A model generated the notes under the pieces. That model ran no database searches, had not been told where the DNA came from, and saw nothing but the letters and a program-made list of their open reading frames with translations. From positions 1,920,479 to 1,984,478 of the forward strand of contig OZ038322.1 in assembly GCA_964035795.1 (NCBI GenBank): a stretch of 64,000 nt of DNA, in the 5' to 3' direction. Shown here in pieces: positions 25,801-38,100 of this stretch. This stretch comes from Pterobdella sp. o SKG-2022. Lineage: Eukaryota > Annelida > Clitellata > Hirudinida > Piscicolidae. The translations under genes and the position numbers were made by a program. How positions within the stretch are numbered: the stretch's first letter is position 1; each line of letters starts with the position of its first letter.

Positions 25801-27882
25801 CATAGAAGTTATCTCGTAGAGGGGGTAAGGCAGGACTGTCATTGTCGAAATATGAGTTGAAATCAACTTATGACTAATTTGAATTGTTTCTAAGCCTTTC
25901 AATCTCATTTATATGCCTGTCTAGCTTAGTTAGTAGAGCATTCAATCACTTAACTAGTTACCGAGTTTAATCCAGTGGCAACCCGGCAGTAAGCCCTCTT
26001 TCGCAAAATGTTTTTATACATTCACTTTGTAGCAAACACTTTGAACTATATGGGAAAGCAAAATATATACCACTTAATTAATCTTTCACTTATTTAACTC
26101 AACAGACTCCAATTTCTCACCAATGTTTTTCGCTGATAAACGACAGAGGGGAGGTGGCTGGCAATGTAATAGCCTCAGTCGTATTCAGCCCCGTCTCATT
26201 ATTGCCAGGTGTTTGGAGAACTTATTAATAAAATTTTTAGATTTGAAAAGTTTTTGTTATATATTTTTAATAAACAACCCAAAAACTGTGATTGGAAAAC
26301 GCCAAATGTCAGATGGCTGGAGAAAGGTTTTGCTGCCTACCCATTTTTTAATGGAACCAAATCTGCGGCTTTTTATTGAAGATGCTACACAAAATTTTTT
26401 GTCTGCAATGCTTCACACTATACAGCTGTCTTAACGTTGTGCTATTGTTCTCACCAGTCTCTTTTTATTTTTGTATTATATCTCACGTAGATTTTTTTTT
26501 ATTCTCAAATAACATTTTTGCATCTTTCAAACTCAACAAGAGTCACTAATATTATAAAATACAAACTTTTATAGACCGTCATACATTGGACTTGAAAATA
26601 TCAGAACACAAGATTTGCGGTTTCCACACCTGACCAGTTTGCCGTCGTCGTCGTAGATTATCCGAATGACAATAATATCAGAAAATTGATAACTGTTATT
26701 GAAATTCATTTTTTTTTTATAACAGTATTAGACAACCTGTCACTACAATTGCTAAATGAGATCAAGGATGACTGCTTAAAATAAATAGTCCGTTTGTTGA
26801 TGTCATATTAAGCACACTAAAACCACTCTAAACCCTCAAAATCTAAACCAAAGATATAAAAAAATATGGAATAAACTTTTGTTAACTAATGTATATGATG
26901 AAATATCAAAAATACATATCAGCCTCATGACAAAAACCAACAGATACTTCAAAAAGTACGATGCCAAAGACCAAGAAGCCACAGTCTATACAAAAGGCAA
27001 TGTTGCAGTTGTATGTCATCCAGGCCACCAACTTACTTGCCAAAGACACCAACGGTTAGTTACTTTGTTGAATATGAAGATTTTTAAGAATCATTATCAC
27101 CAAGGTCTAAGTGATCCATATTTTGAGGTGAAGGTGGGAGGAGTCAGAAAGTTCAAAAGTGAAATCGTTAAGAAAACTTTGAACCCATCCTGGAAGGCAC
27201 TTTGTCATGTTGGCATGCCAGAAGATGATAATGATCACATTGATATTGTGAGTGTTGAGGTTATTTGGTGGTGATTATAATGGGAGTAATGACACTGATA
27301 AAACATAGTATGAGCTACAGTGACTATAAAATATAGAAAAGCATATAGGGTCATACAGAACAACTGGGTCGCTGTAGTAGCCCACCACGAGATTTAAACT
27401 TGCGTAAAGTGCAACTGTAGAACGTTGACACGTAGGTTTTGTGGGATCATGACTTGGTGGGTTGCGATGACTTTCTCGGCAAGGTTTCATTGAATAAACG
27501 ACAGTTGCTGGCATATGCTTCCAAACAACAGGTTCCGAGGGGGTTTTGAAGTTTTTTATTTTATTTTACTTTTTTTTTTTAGTTTCAATGTTATTTTTAA
27601 AAAACTGACATTTTTTTGAAGAGCGTCAAAAACTTGAAGTTTTCAGGTTGGCTAAAGCTGCAAGAAGTTCCACAAGGAAATGTGCAAGTTGAAATGAAAG
27701 TGATAGGAGAGTTGAATGATGATACGAGATACATAGAAGGACATGATGGGGTGATGGAGCGAGAGGGCAATGGAAACCTGAAGGGGGAGTTACAAGGGGG
27801 TGAAACTGATGACATCATAGAAACAAAACTCTTCGACATTTCACACATCTCTCTCGGTACTTCCACTGAGGTCCTTTTCTAA
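10878..27882 (+). CDS. extended-synaptotagmin/tricalbin-like protein: membrane hairpin, SMP, three C2 domains
   Basis: Likely an ER-anchored lipid-transfer tether at membrane contact sites. Phase-consistent exons: 10878-11170, 11289-11374, 12417-12624, 18671-18713, 19623-19689, 21308-21449, 21507-21551, 21813-21970, 22096-22196, 22535-22656, 23320-23423, 24106-24189, 24818-24907, 26106-26208, 26944-27054, 27105-27247, 27436-27483, 27622-27882. The first holds two adjacent hydrophobic runs, then AQWLNKLINFW, the usual SMP start. Exons at 19.6-21.4 kb give the SMP end (PQLDYSWKVLKNV; IAPYKISLPL). C2A is at 21.5-22.6 kb, C2B at 23.3-26.2 kb, C2C at 26.9-27.9 kb (NLLAKDTNGLSDPYFEVKVG, KKTLNPSW, WDHD, DDFLGK, GWLKLQ). 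The SMP middle is missing between 12624 and 18671: their phases do not join, so at least one exon is unfound. The start Met could lie further upstream, since CTACAG|GCAGAC precedes it. Family is sure; orthology within E-Syts is open. Confidence 0.85.
12985..13236 (+). mobile_element. LINE 3' ORF end inside an E-Syt intron
   Basis: Frame 13003 reads MLGHILRMDDLVPAKQ, then KRGRPSTSL, LAQDRDLWKLEG and a stop. This is the usual tail after the RT domain of non-LTR elements (GH.LRMD, GRP, DR..W). It belongs to a different family from the elements at 60-64 kb. The 5' part is absent. Confidence 0.65.
13384..13424. repeat. compound palindrome
   Basis: GCTAGCTTA (13384-13392) pairs perfectly with TAAGCTAGC (13416-13424). 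Next to the left arm lies a second perfect palindrome, GTGATAATTATCAC (13393-13406). GAAAAGCTTC occurs just outside on both sides. Function unknown. Confidence 0.7.
13489..13570. repeat. 82-nt imperfect inverted repeat (hairpin)
   Basis: The outer arms 13489-13509 and 13550-13570 are 21 nt with one mismatch. Pairing continues imperfectly inward (AAACTT against AAGTTT) around a loop near 13527-13534. It could be a MITE end pair, a decayed palindromic element or a short structured RNA in the E-Syt intron. Confidence 0.6.
21685..21718 (+). repeat. (GATT)n microsatellite
   Basis: GATTGATTGATTGATTGACC followed by GATTGATTGATT, in the intron between the two C2A exons at 21551 and 21813. Confidence 0.8.
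25020..25105 (+). mobile_element. second tRNA-like SINE family, fragment
   Basis: AACCTAGTGGTGAACGACG resembles a tRNA A-box region, and about 40 nt later AGCTTCAAATTCTGATC resembles a TPsiC/B-box region. The body after it does not match the SINE at 7.8 and 41.8 kb. Only one copy is seen in the window, so the call is tentative. Confidence 0.35.
25915..26076 (+). mobile_element. tRNA-derived SINE, decayed copy 3
   Basis: GTCTAGCTTAGTTAGTAGAG (A box), AGTTTAATCC (weak B box), then a body with TTTGTAGCAAACACTTTGA and a tail AAAATATATACCACTTA. The order matches the copies at 7823 and 41761 (TTTGTAGCAAGCGCTTTGA; TTATAAATACCGCA), with many substitutions. It sits just before the C2B exon at 26106. 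Confidence 0.6.
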
Positions 27883-28305
27883 CTACCTTCACATTTAACT
27901 ATTTATTATTTATGCCACCTGGTCAGTTGTTTAACTCTATTTTCACAACTGGCGATTTACATCAACGGCGCTAGTTATTACATTCTTCATTTTTCGATTG
28001 TAGAACTTCAACTTGAGGCAGATATTATCAATCGAAACATTTCATGATGTTTTCTATCAAGGATGGAAATACACTTATTTTAAAAATATTAAACTTATAA
28101 TTTTAATTTTCATGGAACATTAGTCTAATGTTTTTATATACCATTATCATTCACAAAATTGAAAACCATCTCATTTGTGGTTTCATGATCTAACTATCTT
28201 GGAAAGATACGCAAGAAGTTCCTATATATTTCTTAATTCATTCTTTTTGTTGAGTTTTATTCATACCATAGATTAATTCATTAGACAATAATTCATTATT
28301 TTCAG

Positions 28306-31300
28306 CTAAACAGCTTCTTAAACGATTCGTTGTTAGGCTCCAAAATTGAGGAGTTCAACAAAGAGTTCAGCAAGGAGTGAGTCTTCATTTCAACTACAGT
28401 ACTGTTGTTCAAAATGATATAGTTTAATTTCATGATTCAAATTTATTTGTTAAATTATATATTATGATAAATGATTCTTAAATTAATGCCAAATATATAT
28501 AAAAGTTAAAATTGCCGAGTGTTAAACTTAATAGCACCCATTTAACACAGACCCAACACTTCACTGCAAGGTGGATACTACTTACACTGAGTTTATTTCC
28601 ACTTTGTAATTTTAATTATCATGATATTCGAATATACTTGTACTTCAAAATTTGAATTATTTCTGTTGTTTTAAATTTCTTTTTCAAACAGTAATTTCAA
28701 TATTGGTGCATATGATTAACACTTGTAGCTAACTTTGGATGAAAAATTATAAATTTTTTTCGAAGCTTTAATAGAATAAAATATAACTAAAGTTATAAAA
28801 AGGTATAAAAATTTTCAACCACATGGCAGAGAGATGCATTTACAAAGACATACACCTGAGTGTGGTATCAGTTCAATCCTTGCCCCCCTTCAAAACTGCC
28901 AGATGCTTTGTCAAGATACATAGGTGGAGTTTTTTGAGAAGATTTTCATTTCAATCTTGATGGTTGCTGTTGTGTTTTTTGGTATCAAAACTTGTTATTC
29001 AAATTTCCACATCTTACTTTTCTCTTAAGGGTCTGACCTGTCTTTGACTTTATCTTCTCTTAACCTCAGTATTTTGCGCATCTGTTTTTACCAACCAAGT
29101 TTCTAAGCCATATGTCATGACAGGCCACATTTTTTTGGTAGTGAATGTGTGTCTTTCACCCTCTAAAATGCGAGACATACTGTTGAATTCCTTTCGGCCC
29201 TACCTTGTAGCAGCTAGTTCACTCTTCATCACTATTCATATTGCTTTCTAAATAAAAAAATTATCTACTTTTTTCAAATTATACAACCATTTTGGATATT
29301 GTTAATTTCATTGATACCATTCCCAAAAGCACTTCATCCCAAATTTCCTATCCGTCCTGCAAAACATTCTCTGTACCTTAGTATATATAGTATAGATGAC
29401 CAACTTCTTACAAGTCCTATAAATTCCACACTATAAGAGCTTTTTTATGTTTTTATTTGAATGAAAAAAACTATGATTTTTTTTAATCTGTGAAGCATAT
29501 ATTTTTAGTGAAAATTAATTTTGCTATTTGTAACATTGCTAACTTTCCGTCAAGAAAGACAACTAGGTGCTTCTTGACAATTCCAGTTGGTTTACAGGCC
29601 TTGTCATTATTCATGATCCCTAGTGTTTTTTCAACTTTGTCCATAGCAAATGGTTCCACGGAATCTTCAACCGCGTCTAAATTCACCATTCCATCCCATG
29701 GATTTATTCATTCACCATAGCTTCTAGTGTTTTTTCCAAACTCTGTTTTGACCATTTCACCAAATAAAATGTTCCTATCTCCCCAATTTTGTTTTTTATT
29801 GTTATGTCAGACGTTTTTTTATTCGTCATTATGAATTTCCAAAATAAAAATTTCTATCGTTCTTTTTTTTACTCTTTTTCGGCTTCGGTTTCATAGCTTC
29901 AGCTACAGCTTGCATGCTTTTCTCGTCATCAGCAATATATTCTTTTACAGAAAGGTTTTTGGGCACGATTTTTCTTCTGAAACCACCTCTCTATGATGAA
30001 GCTCAGCCCCATTGATATTGCTTCTTTAAGACACATCTTTCATGAATATTATTAACTAGACACTCATATGAAATATTTTTTTAAAGACAAATTATTTATT
30101 TATATTTGCAACTACATAGATTATACTCTCATACGATTCTGTAAAAACACAAAGTTTTGGTATCCAAAGTTTTGATATAAAAAGATATGCATCTGTAAGC
30201 ATTGATGTGCATGTGAAGTGGTAATTGAATGTTGTCTGATTGGCATTTTGGAGGTTTAGAAAAAAGGATTTTTGTAGAATATAGTTACCTTTACGATTTT
30301 ATTTATATATAAAATAATAAAGATATATTTGTATAACGTTAAGAATTTTGATATGAATCCTGCATATTTTGTTATGAGAAAACGTTGTAAAAAATATTTT
30401 GCAGTCAAATTCTATTTGGAATTTAATGATCGATTGACATTTGATACAGTGTTGTGGAGAAAAAAGTGAAAACACTGGTGCACTCTCAACCTTTCACTCA
30501 CTCTTCACTGATTCCTTTGCAACTCTCCTTCAAGGTGCAGTCATCCATTTACTTTTACACATTTCAAACTGATGTTTAAATAATTTGAATAAAATGAACT
30601 CTTTAAAGTGTTTTCATTTGAATATTTATATTTGTCTCGAAGAATTAAAAAGTTGACTAAATATATAATTTATTATTTCAAAGTATTTAATTCATATAAA
30701 TTCAAATTTCACAAAAATGAATTTACAAAACGCTGTTTTCATAATCGTCCATTTTGCATCATCAAAGTGAATAAATATTTGAAGTTTATTGATTTTGAAA
30801 ATTGATATTTGCCTCAATCTAAACAAATATTCATAGTAGATTATAATGCTGTACGTAAGAATAGTATATTAAACTGCTGTACGCGTCCCACTAGCTGGAT
30901 TTGCCAATGGTTTTCCTGAACTATTGATATTGCTTATAGCGTTATTTATGAAATAATTTGAAAAATTTTTCATAGAGTGTTGTTGTCGAATTCAAGATTC
31001 AATGTTTTTACACTTTGGTTTTGCCGTTGTCAAAAAAGAATGATCATCCGCCAAACCAAAATGATAACTATACCAAAATGTCGTTTTGTCGATACCTGTT
31101 ACCAGAGTCTAATGTTATTCAGGCTATAGCATAAACGCAGCCTTTAACTACAGATGCCAAGTTTCGTGCAGTTCAACGTCAATGTCCAAAACACCCATCT
31201 GTAAACTCGTACAGAAAATTTCAAACAAATTTTTTCAACTAATTTCTTTATTATCGAAATCGTTAATTGTCAAGTCTAATCTTTTAAAGTATTCATATAG

Positions 31301-33350
31301 TGCTATTAATCTAGCGTTTAGCATAAATAAAGAATTATTGAGAGTTAAAAGACCGATTAGAACTACCAACTGATTTAGATTAATATAAGTTAAAAAATAA
31401 TGAAAACTTTGAAATTAATCCACAATAAAAAACGAAGAGTTAGTGAAAAAAATAATAAAAGAACAGGAGAGTGACTGACAAGGTGACTTGCACTACTAGG
31501 AGCTTTGCTGATAGAAGAGTGGAATGTGGAAGATTGATTGTGAAATTCAAATGCATTTTTTATTGCCAAAAAAAACAAGAAACCTAGAAGATTTTGAAAG
31601 AGCCGCCAAATACGATGTAGTTGCCTAATTGTATTGGGACAAAACAAGAAAAAAGTCAATTTGAGGCTTAGATGAAGGAAGCAAACAAAGCTTAATTTTA
31701 GACTAAGAATAAGGGTAATTTAAGACGAAGAAGGGTAAAGCTGAAGATTCTTTAACAGAGGGAAAATGTAGAAAAAGATGGAAATTTTTTCAATTTAAAT
31801 GAAGTTAAAATTATTGAAGGTGAGTTTCAAAAAAGGAGGGTAGTTTCTATGAGAGCTAGTGTTGAGAATAAAAAAGTACTCAAATGGTAGAAAAAAGAAG
31901 GAAAAACGTGTAGATATGAGACACTAAAAATGATTCAATGAGACAAACAATGATTAAATGAAAAAAACCAAGAAGCCTTTTGAAAGTTTATAGAGCATTA
32001 AAAATATAGAAAATATAATGTTCAAACTGAAGAAAATTTGTTAGAGGGATATGAGTCTACAAAGCACATTTAAAATGTTTGATTGAAGCAAGAAGTCAGT
32101 AGTTTTTGAGGCTAAAGTTAGAGAGAAGGTAATGAAGCAAATTCTACAGAGTCTGATAATTAAAAAGCATAGTTGTAGATTTTGAAGAGAAAAGGTTATA
32201 TGTGAAAAAAATGATGATTTTTTTTCATCAAAACGATAAGATGCGTTTGAAAAATAATGTAGAAATGGAGTAAAGTTTTTGGTTCAAAAAAAATCAAAAA
32301 AGGAGGAAGTCTGTCAAAACTGTGGATTTTTCATGATTCTATTATTCCTTCATTTTACTTTTGTAGCTAACCCAGTCATACGACGAATGCTTTGTACCAG
32401 GTTTTTTTAAATATTTTCAAATCTATCGTCTCATCGTCAATATTCTACACTTGTTTCACACATTTATTCATCTCCATCTCAAGGTCAAACTAACAAACTC
32501 CATAACCATTAAAAAGCAGTCTACGCATGTCATTTCAAAACTCATTTTATCAGCCTGTGGAAAAACTCAAGAAAAGCCTTCATGAGTAAAATATTGTGAC
32601 ATGAGAGATTGAAAAAGAGAAATAATAGAAAAAAAAGTAATTAGTTAGAAAATGAAAAAAAATGAATTGAAAAATGATGTGCCTCAAAATCTAGTCAGTT
32701 TGAAGCTTATAGCACTCGGAACTGCGCCAAATCAGCAGTGAGCCTGAATAACTTAAAGCTAAACTACATTTTAACAGGTCGATGGGTCAAAAGGGGAGTC
32801 AGGAAAATCAAAAGTTTCTTTCAAGTTCAAAAAGTCATACAACACTATAGTCAAGATGACCACCGACCTAGCAAATCTTCTACCAGGTCAACTCCAAATT
32901 CATCAATCAATTAAATTATTATATTGCTAAAAACTTGAAAATATATTATCAGTGCATTTTGGAAATTTATTTATGTTCCAATCTTGGCTTCAAATGTGCC
33001 CGCTGCCTTATTACAGTCCAGCCTGTTGGTGGTAGCTTAGTGAAGGAAGTCATGGTTGGTGAGAAAACCCTAGAATTTGTTTCAGACTTGTGCTATCTTG
33101 GGAATATGTTTTCTACAAGTGGTGCATGTGAGCCTGGGTTAAGCTTCACTAACAGTTTCCTTTTCTTAATAATCATTTCATACTTTGTTGGCAAGAAGCC
33201 GTGTTATTCAACCTGTGTAAGAGGCTTTATTCATGTTTCTGAAACTTCTACTCTAACAGTTCCCACCTCGAACCACTCCAACCGGAACCATCTACCCATG
33301 GCTTGCTGGATAAGCAACTAAAAACTAGTGATAAAGTTCATTCTTTCTAA
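28306..33350 (+). CDS. candidate alternative 3' extension of the E-Syt-like gene
   Basis: Five possible exons keep one frame if the donor GAG|GTCCTT near the end of the 27622 exon is used instead of the nearby stop: 28306-28376, 30450-30534, 32367-32400, 32778-32886, 33260-33350. They read LNDSLLGSKIEEFNKEF.., then VEKKVKTLVHSQPFTHSS.., a short linker, WVKRGVRKIKSFF and a Ser-rich end finishing KTSDKVHSF with a TAA. Each junction has AG/GT sites and matching phase. No domain is recognised. The 28306 exon alone also ends in a TGA if its donor is skipped. It could instead be a separate small gene, or chance. Confidence 0.4.
28825..28905 (+). mobile_element. tRNA-like SINE fragment
   Basis: TGGCAGAGAGATGCATTTAC and, 30 nt later, GGTATCAGTTCAATCCTTG have the spacing and look of A and B boxes. 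The remainder is not shared with the other SINEs here. Weak support. Confidence 0.3.
28970..29720 (-). mobile_element. decayed LINE (RT-region pieces)
   Basis: Minus-strand frames read FNSMSRILEGERHTF and KKMWPVMTYGLETW around 29080-29200. Around 29500-29690 they read VEKTLGIMNNDKACKPTGIV, the RT-entry motif (KNDKA.GP.G). These fit one non-LTR element on the minus strand with large internal losses. Confidence 0.6.
33000..33140 (+). mobile_element. LINE fragment (post-RT motif)
   Basis: The plus frame reads VMVGEKTLEFVSDLCYLGNM followed by FSTSGACEPG, the familiar V.DFCYLG.M/.S..GG segment of non-LTR retrotransposons. It lies between two candidate exons of the E-Syt extension. Confidence 0.6.
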
Positions 33351-34982
33351 GCTTAGCATTCAGAATACTGGTATAGCATTTCGAACCTGCAAAATGGCTT
33401 AAGCATGTAATGCATGATGCATATTCTATGGAATAATTTGTAAAACAGTTGACATCAGGTAGGGCATTAAACTTTGCTCTATGACTTCCAGGAACTACTA
33501 CTATACATCGGAAAGGCTCAGTCCAAATATTGCCATCAGCCCACCTAAAAATACCATTTAAAAATCATGAGAGGAAATGTCACTAGTGTCTCAAAAGCAT
33601 GATGTGAGCATTTAAGAGCAGAGCGGCTAAACAATTTTCAACAGTTTTTCAGTGTTAAAAAAAGCTTAACGATAAATATAATTTTCGATTTTATTCCATC
33701 TTCCATCATTCATCATTATTCATCTTATTTATTCCATCTTCCACCCATAGAAAGGGTTTTGTGCACCCCTGTGCGCTCCAATGACAAATGTTTCTATGAG
33801 CCAGATCTTTCAAATATATTATTATCTATTGTTTCAGAAAAAGAAAATCAGACAAAACGTTGCACGTTGTCGAATGGCCAAATCCAGTTGTACGTCACGT
33901 GCACGTGCGGCCATATTGCTTGAAGTCAAGTATCAATGTTGAAGAAATCTTTTTAGTCACTTGGTTTTTATTATTTTGCACATGTTTTGATATGCACATG
34001 TTTTGATATGCACATGTTTTGATATGCACATGTTTTGATATGCACATGTTTTGATATGCACATGTTTTGATATGCACATGTTTTGATATGCACATGTTTT
34101 GATATGCACATGTTTTGATATGCACATGTTTTGATATGCACATATTTTGATATGCACATGTTTTGATATGCACATGTTTTGATATGCACATGTTTTGATA
34201 TGCACATGTTTTGATATGCACATGTTTTGATTCTTTAGTAGAAAAAAATACTACATAAAGCTAAATCACTTTATACCCATTTTTCATCTTTTGTGAGTTA
34301 TGAATTACAAAAAAAGTCAATAAATAAACATGAAAAAAATAAAATTTAAATTTTTTTGTGCATTCTTAGTGCGCTATTTTTCTTTTTTTTTGCTTAAAAT
34401 CGATGATATTATTAGTATTAACGACCACAGTATATTTATTATTCTATTTTTTATGTGATTTTTTGAACGTTCCAAACTTACATTCCAATTTGATGTAAAA
34501 TTTTTATTCGATTTTTTCAATAAAAACCATTCTCTATGTGATTCAAGTTGTACCATTCATTTAAAAATATTATTATAATTGGCTGTTTTTTAACTAAAAG
34601 CAAAATGTATATCAAGTTGACATCTTAATGAGAAGTGATAGTGTAATACGCCAACAAATAAAAACCCAGGCGTTCAAAAAAATATGAAAAAATTAATTTG
34701 AAAAAAAACTGAATTATAAAATAAATTTAACTTTAACTTGAAAATTGAGTTTGTGACAATCAAAGTTTTTTGTTGAACTATTTGAAGTACTTTAAATTTT
34801 TTTCACGCAAAAAAATTTTCGCTAGAAAAAGGGAAAAACTTCGTCCAGTTTAAGCAATCGTTTGGTTAGAAGGTATTTGTGCATTAAATATATTTAATTT
34901 ATTATTTTGGTAGTTTGTTTTTATGAAAAAAAGAAGGAAAATATTACCGATGTTTATTTAGTGTTTTCCAAGTAAAAGTAAA
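33351..34982. other. intergenic region before the ADD gene
   Basis: Apart from the minisatellite, I see only AT-rich sequence with short ORFs and no conserved signature. The ADD-gene promoter should lie at the right end. Confidence 0.5.
33979..34232 (+). repeat. 16-bp minisatellite, about 15.6 copies
   Basis: The unit CACATGTTTTGATATG repeats head to tail with one variant (CACATATTTTGATATG near 34139). Because 16 is not a multiple of 3 and the unit has no stop on the minus strand, all three minus frames are open and give periodic His/Ile/Lys peptides. These are not genes. Confidence 0.95.
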
Positions 34983-35011
34983 ATGGCGTCGAATTGTTTC
35001 AGTCAAAAGAG
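34983..35011 (+). other. possible 5' noncoding exon or short uORF exon of the ADD gene
   Basis: ATGGCGTCGAATTG begins a short open stretch ending at a good donor, AAAAGAG|GTAATT. Splicing it to the acceptors TTTTAG at 35177 or TAG at 35180 puts its ATG out of frame with the ADD ORF, and the frame soon stops. It may therefore be a uORF leader, while the main protein starts at ATG 35198. Confidence 0.35.
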
Positions 35012-35197
35012 GTAATTTCAAAATAAATTTTAATTATTTTATATTTTTTTAATTTGTATTAATTTTTTTCAATTAATCAATTTCTCAAAGCTTCTTGCCA
35101 AATTTTGTTTTGATTGTTTTGTCAACTCGCACCCGCGGCCACTGTATAAGACCGAGGAATCTATTTTTAAGTTTTAGTAGTGCCGATTATATTAAAT

Positions 35198-38100
35198 ATG
35201 TTATATCACACAAGGCCAAAAGTATCCAAACTCGAAAGTGTTTTGGATAAATTAAAAAAGACTCTGGTATCAGATACTGTGGATACACAAGCTCAATCAC
35301 TTGAAATCAACATTACAAACAATGCATCTCTACAACTGCTCCATGAAAAATCTGCTCAACTTGAAGTTGTAAAACCTTTGAGCAAATGTTCTCAGAACCT
35401 TAAACTTGCTCCCCCAAACACCCCTCCACATGAGGATAATCACACTTCCATAGACAACAACTTGAGCAACATTAGTGATAAAGAGAATAAAGAAGCTTTA
35501 ATGCAGGAAAATGAAACTCAACCACAATCACCTCCACTTGAACACAGTGCAACTTCCTCAAACAACACATCACCAACTCTTACAACCACTGTATCTTTTG
35601 ACACTTCACAACGGAATCATAAATCTCGCAGGTTACTTCTTAGCAAAGTGAATTAATATTATAGATTTTAAAAAAAACTGATAATATCTAAGTTTTAAAA
35701 AATCAAATTTAGGAAAAGACCAGCCACACAGAGGATTATTAATAGCCACTTTTCAGATGATTCCTTACATTCTCCTATAAAAAAATGCGACTTTGATGAA
35801 GAAGACAAAGTTCATGATATTAAACACAATGTAGAAGATATGCATAATCAACATGATCTTCTCAACTTGCCTGAAGGTTACTATTTGAAAATATGTTAAC
35901 ATCATTTTGGACCAAATGGTGATTATATAAAGATGTCTTTTCATAAGAGCATTAGAAGAGAAATAGAAAAGTGTTTTGTTTTTCTAATTTTAAAATAATT
36001 GAAAAAAAAAGAAGAAATTTGAAAAAAAGAAAAAATTATTTAGTGCCATGAAATGTAAACTGTATTATAGGTTTAAATGCTTCATCATAAGAAAACTGTC
36101 AAAATAATATTTGAAAATTCTTCAAGCTATTTTTAATGCAAGCTTTCTAAAAAAAGAAACTATGAAATCAAAACTCCTAGGTTGTGTTTTTGTGCAGCCT
36201 GAGTCTGTAGATGCTTCTCCCAGAAATGTTCTTAGTGCAAGCAGGAGCAAGCCTGTCTTCAAAGGGGGTTTGTATTTCATTAACTGATTACATGTTCAAG
36301 TCAATGGACCACTGTACTTATATTCATTGTTATCTCTAGTAAAAATCTAGATGCAACCATATATGTATATAGTCTTTGTTAGTTTATATTGCTGTTCATG
36401 TCTCAATAATTTGGCATGACAGCAGCTAATTTAAAATTTGTATACTGTATTTTATATTCTTTCTACCAAAGAAGGTTATGAACTATATTCAATCACTAGA
36501 TACAAATTTGTTTGGAGTATGTTTCATCAACTTCCACTTCTCACCAACCCACACCTACCTTTTATGAACAGAAGCCAAAGTTACAATTTATATATCAGAT
36601 CAGTAATGCTGTAATCTTATGAAACATAGAGCTTAACAATACTTCCTTTAAATCAATTCAAATGCAATGACCTTTGTACCAGACCAATTCATACAATGAT
36701 AGTCAAACTAATAAACATGTCTTTTCAGAAAGGAAAGTTTTCAAACATCTACATAAGAGTTTAATTCACATCTTTACTCAAAATCTCAACCCTGACCTCA
36801 CTGTTCAGCTATTTTCAGACTTATATCGATAACTTCAATTTACCAATCTGCTTAGCATACAAGGTAGGCTGAAAGTGAGCTTGACCAAGTCTAAGCTCCA
36901 AACTACAAGAAGGAAAATTTTTCACGTAACTGTTCCTACACTGTGAAATTTTCTCTCAAAAACTTAAGTTTTTTTTTCTACACATTATTTTGGAGAAAAC
37001 TGAATCTTTTCTAAATTCCAGATTTTATGGAAAATAAATATTTGTATATTGATTTTAACAATTCCCACAGTTTTTCTTTTTTTTTTTAAACTTCTGAAGT
37101 TAATGTCACTATAATCTTATTATAAATTTAAATAGTAATTTCTTCAAAAATGAATTCACATAAACCTTCAATTCTCTCTGCTATCTAGGTCGTCTTGAGG
37201 ACGCTATCTTACACTGCACAGCATGCAGCAAGCAGTTGGGAGTGGATGGCTTGTATGATTACTACCGACACCCAATCCTCAAAGTGCTCATTTGTAAGGT
37301 CAGTGTCTCTTCTTTTGTGTGTAGGACATAAAAAGTAGGACAGTCTACATTCTTATTTTTGTTTACTATAGTTATTTTAATTGTTTTACAAGTCTATTCA
37401 ATTTATTTTTTAGTGATTAATTTAGTTTCATCAAATATTTACAAAAAAAAGCGGCATTACCGTTGCTAATGACTACAGCGATGTCATACAAGTTATGGCA
37501 ATGAGGAGATAGAGAGGGACAAAGATGGGGTAGATGATCAGTGTAGATGGTGTTGTAACGGAGGTGATCTTGTATGTTGTGACAAGTGCAACAATTCATT
37601 TTGTAAAGCATGCATTAGAAGAAACCTGGGCAGGAGGGAGTTGTCAAACATCCTTGATACTCGTGAGTCTTTATTTCTTCGGTTTTATAATGTGAGTTTA
37701 AAAGACGTACTGTAATGCAGAAGAGTGGAGGTGTTATGTGTGCGATCCAACCCCTTTGCTATCTCTCATCAACAATTGCTCAGCTGTTTTGGAAGCTTTT
37801 GGCAAACAAGAAACCAGAGAAAATCAACTTAAACGTAGACGTAATAATCGTACAATCAACAATAAACCTAACACTAAGGGTCATTTGAGTCTAATAAGCC
37901 AAGATAAACCAAACATGTCAAGCAACACTCATCTCAAAACAACTGAGCCATCACTAAATGAACAAACAACAATGATGCTACAGAATCCTAGCATCTTCAA
38001 CATCAACAATCTCAGCAAAAGCCTTTACATTGCTAATCGCAGCAACACCAACAGTGAAGATCAGTTGTTAATGTTGAATAACATTTTATCTATCACCAAC

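Noticed and set aside
33895..34223. Three overlapping minus ORFs of 78-108 residues with His/Ile/Lys repeats
   Set aside because: They come from the 16-bp minisatellite, which has no stop in any minus frame; no start context, splice sites or domain.
33979..34232. CRISPR-like array
   Set aside because: Head-to-tail units without spacers in an intron-bearing eukaryotic genome.
36198..36267. Extra ADD-gene exon with an open PESVDASPRNVL frame
   Set aside because: It needs phase 0 before it, but the preceding exon ends in phase 1, which would give an immediate TGA; 35876 joins directly and in phase to 37189.
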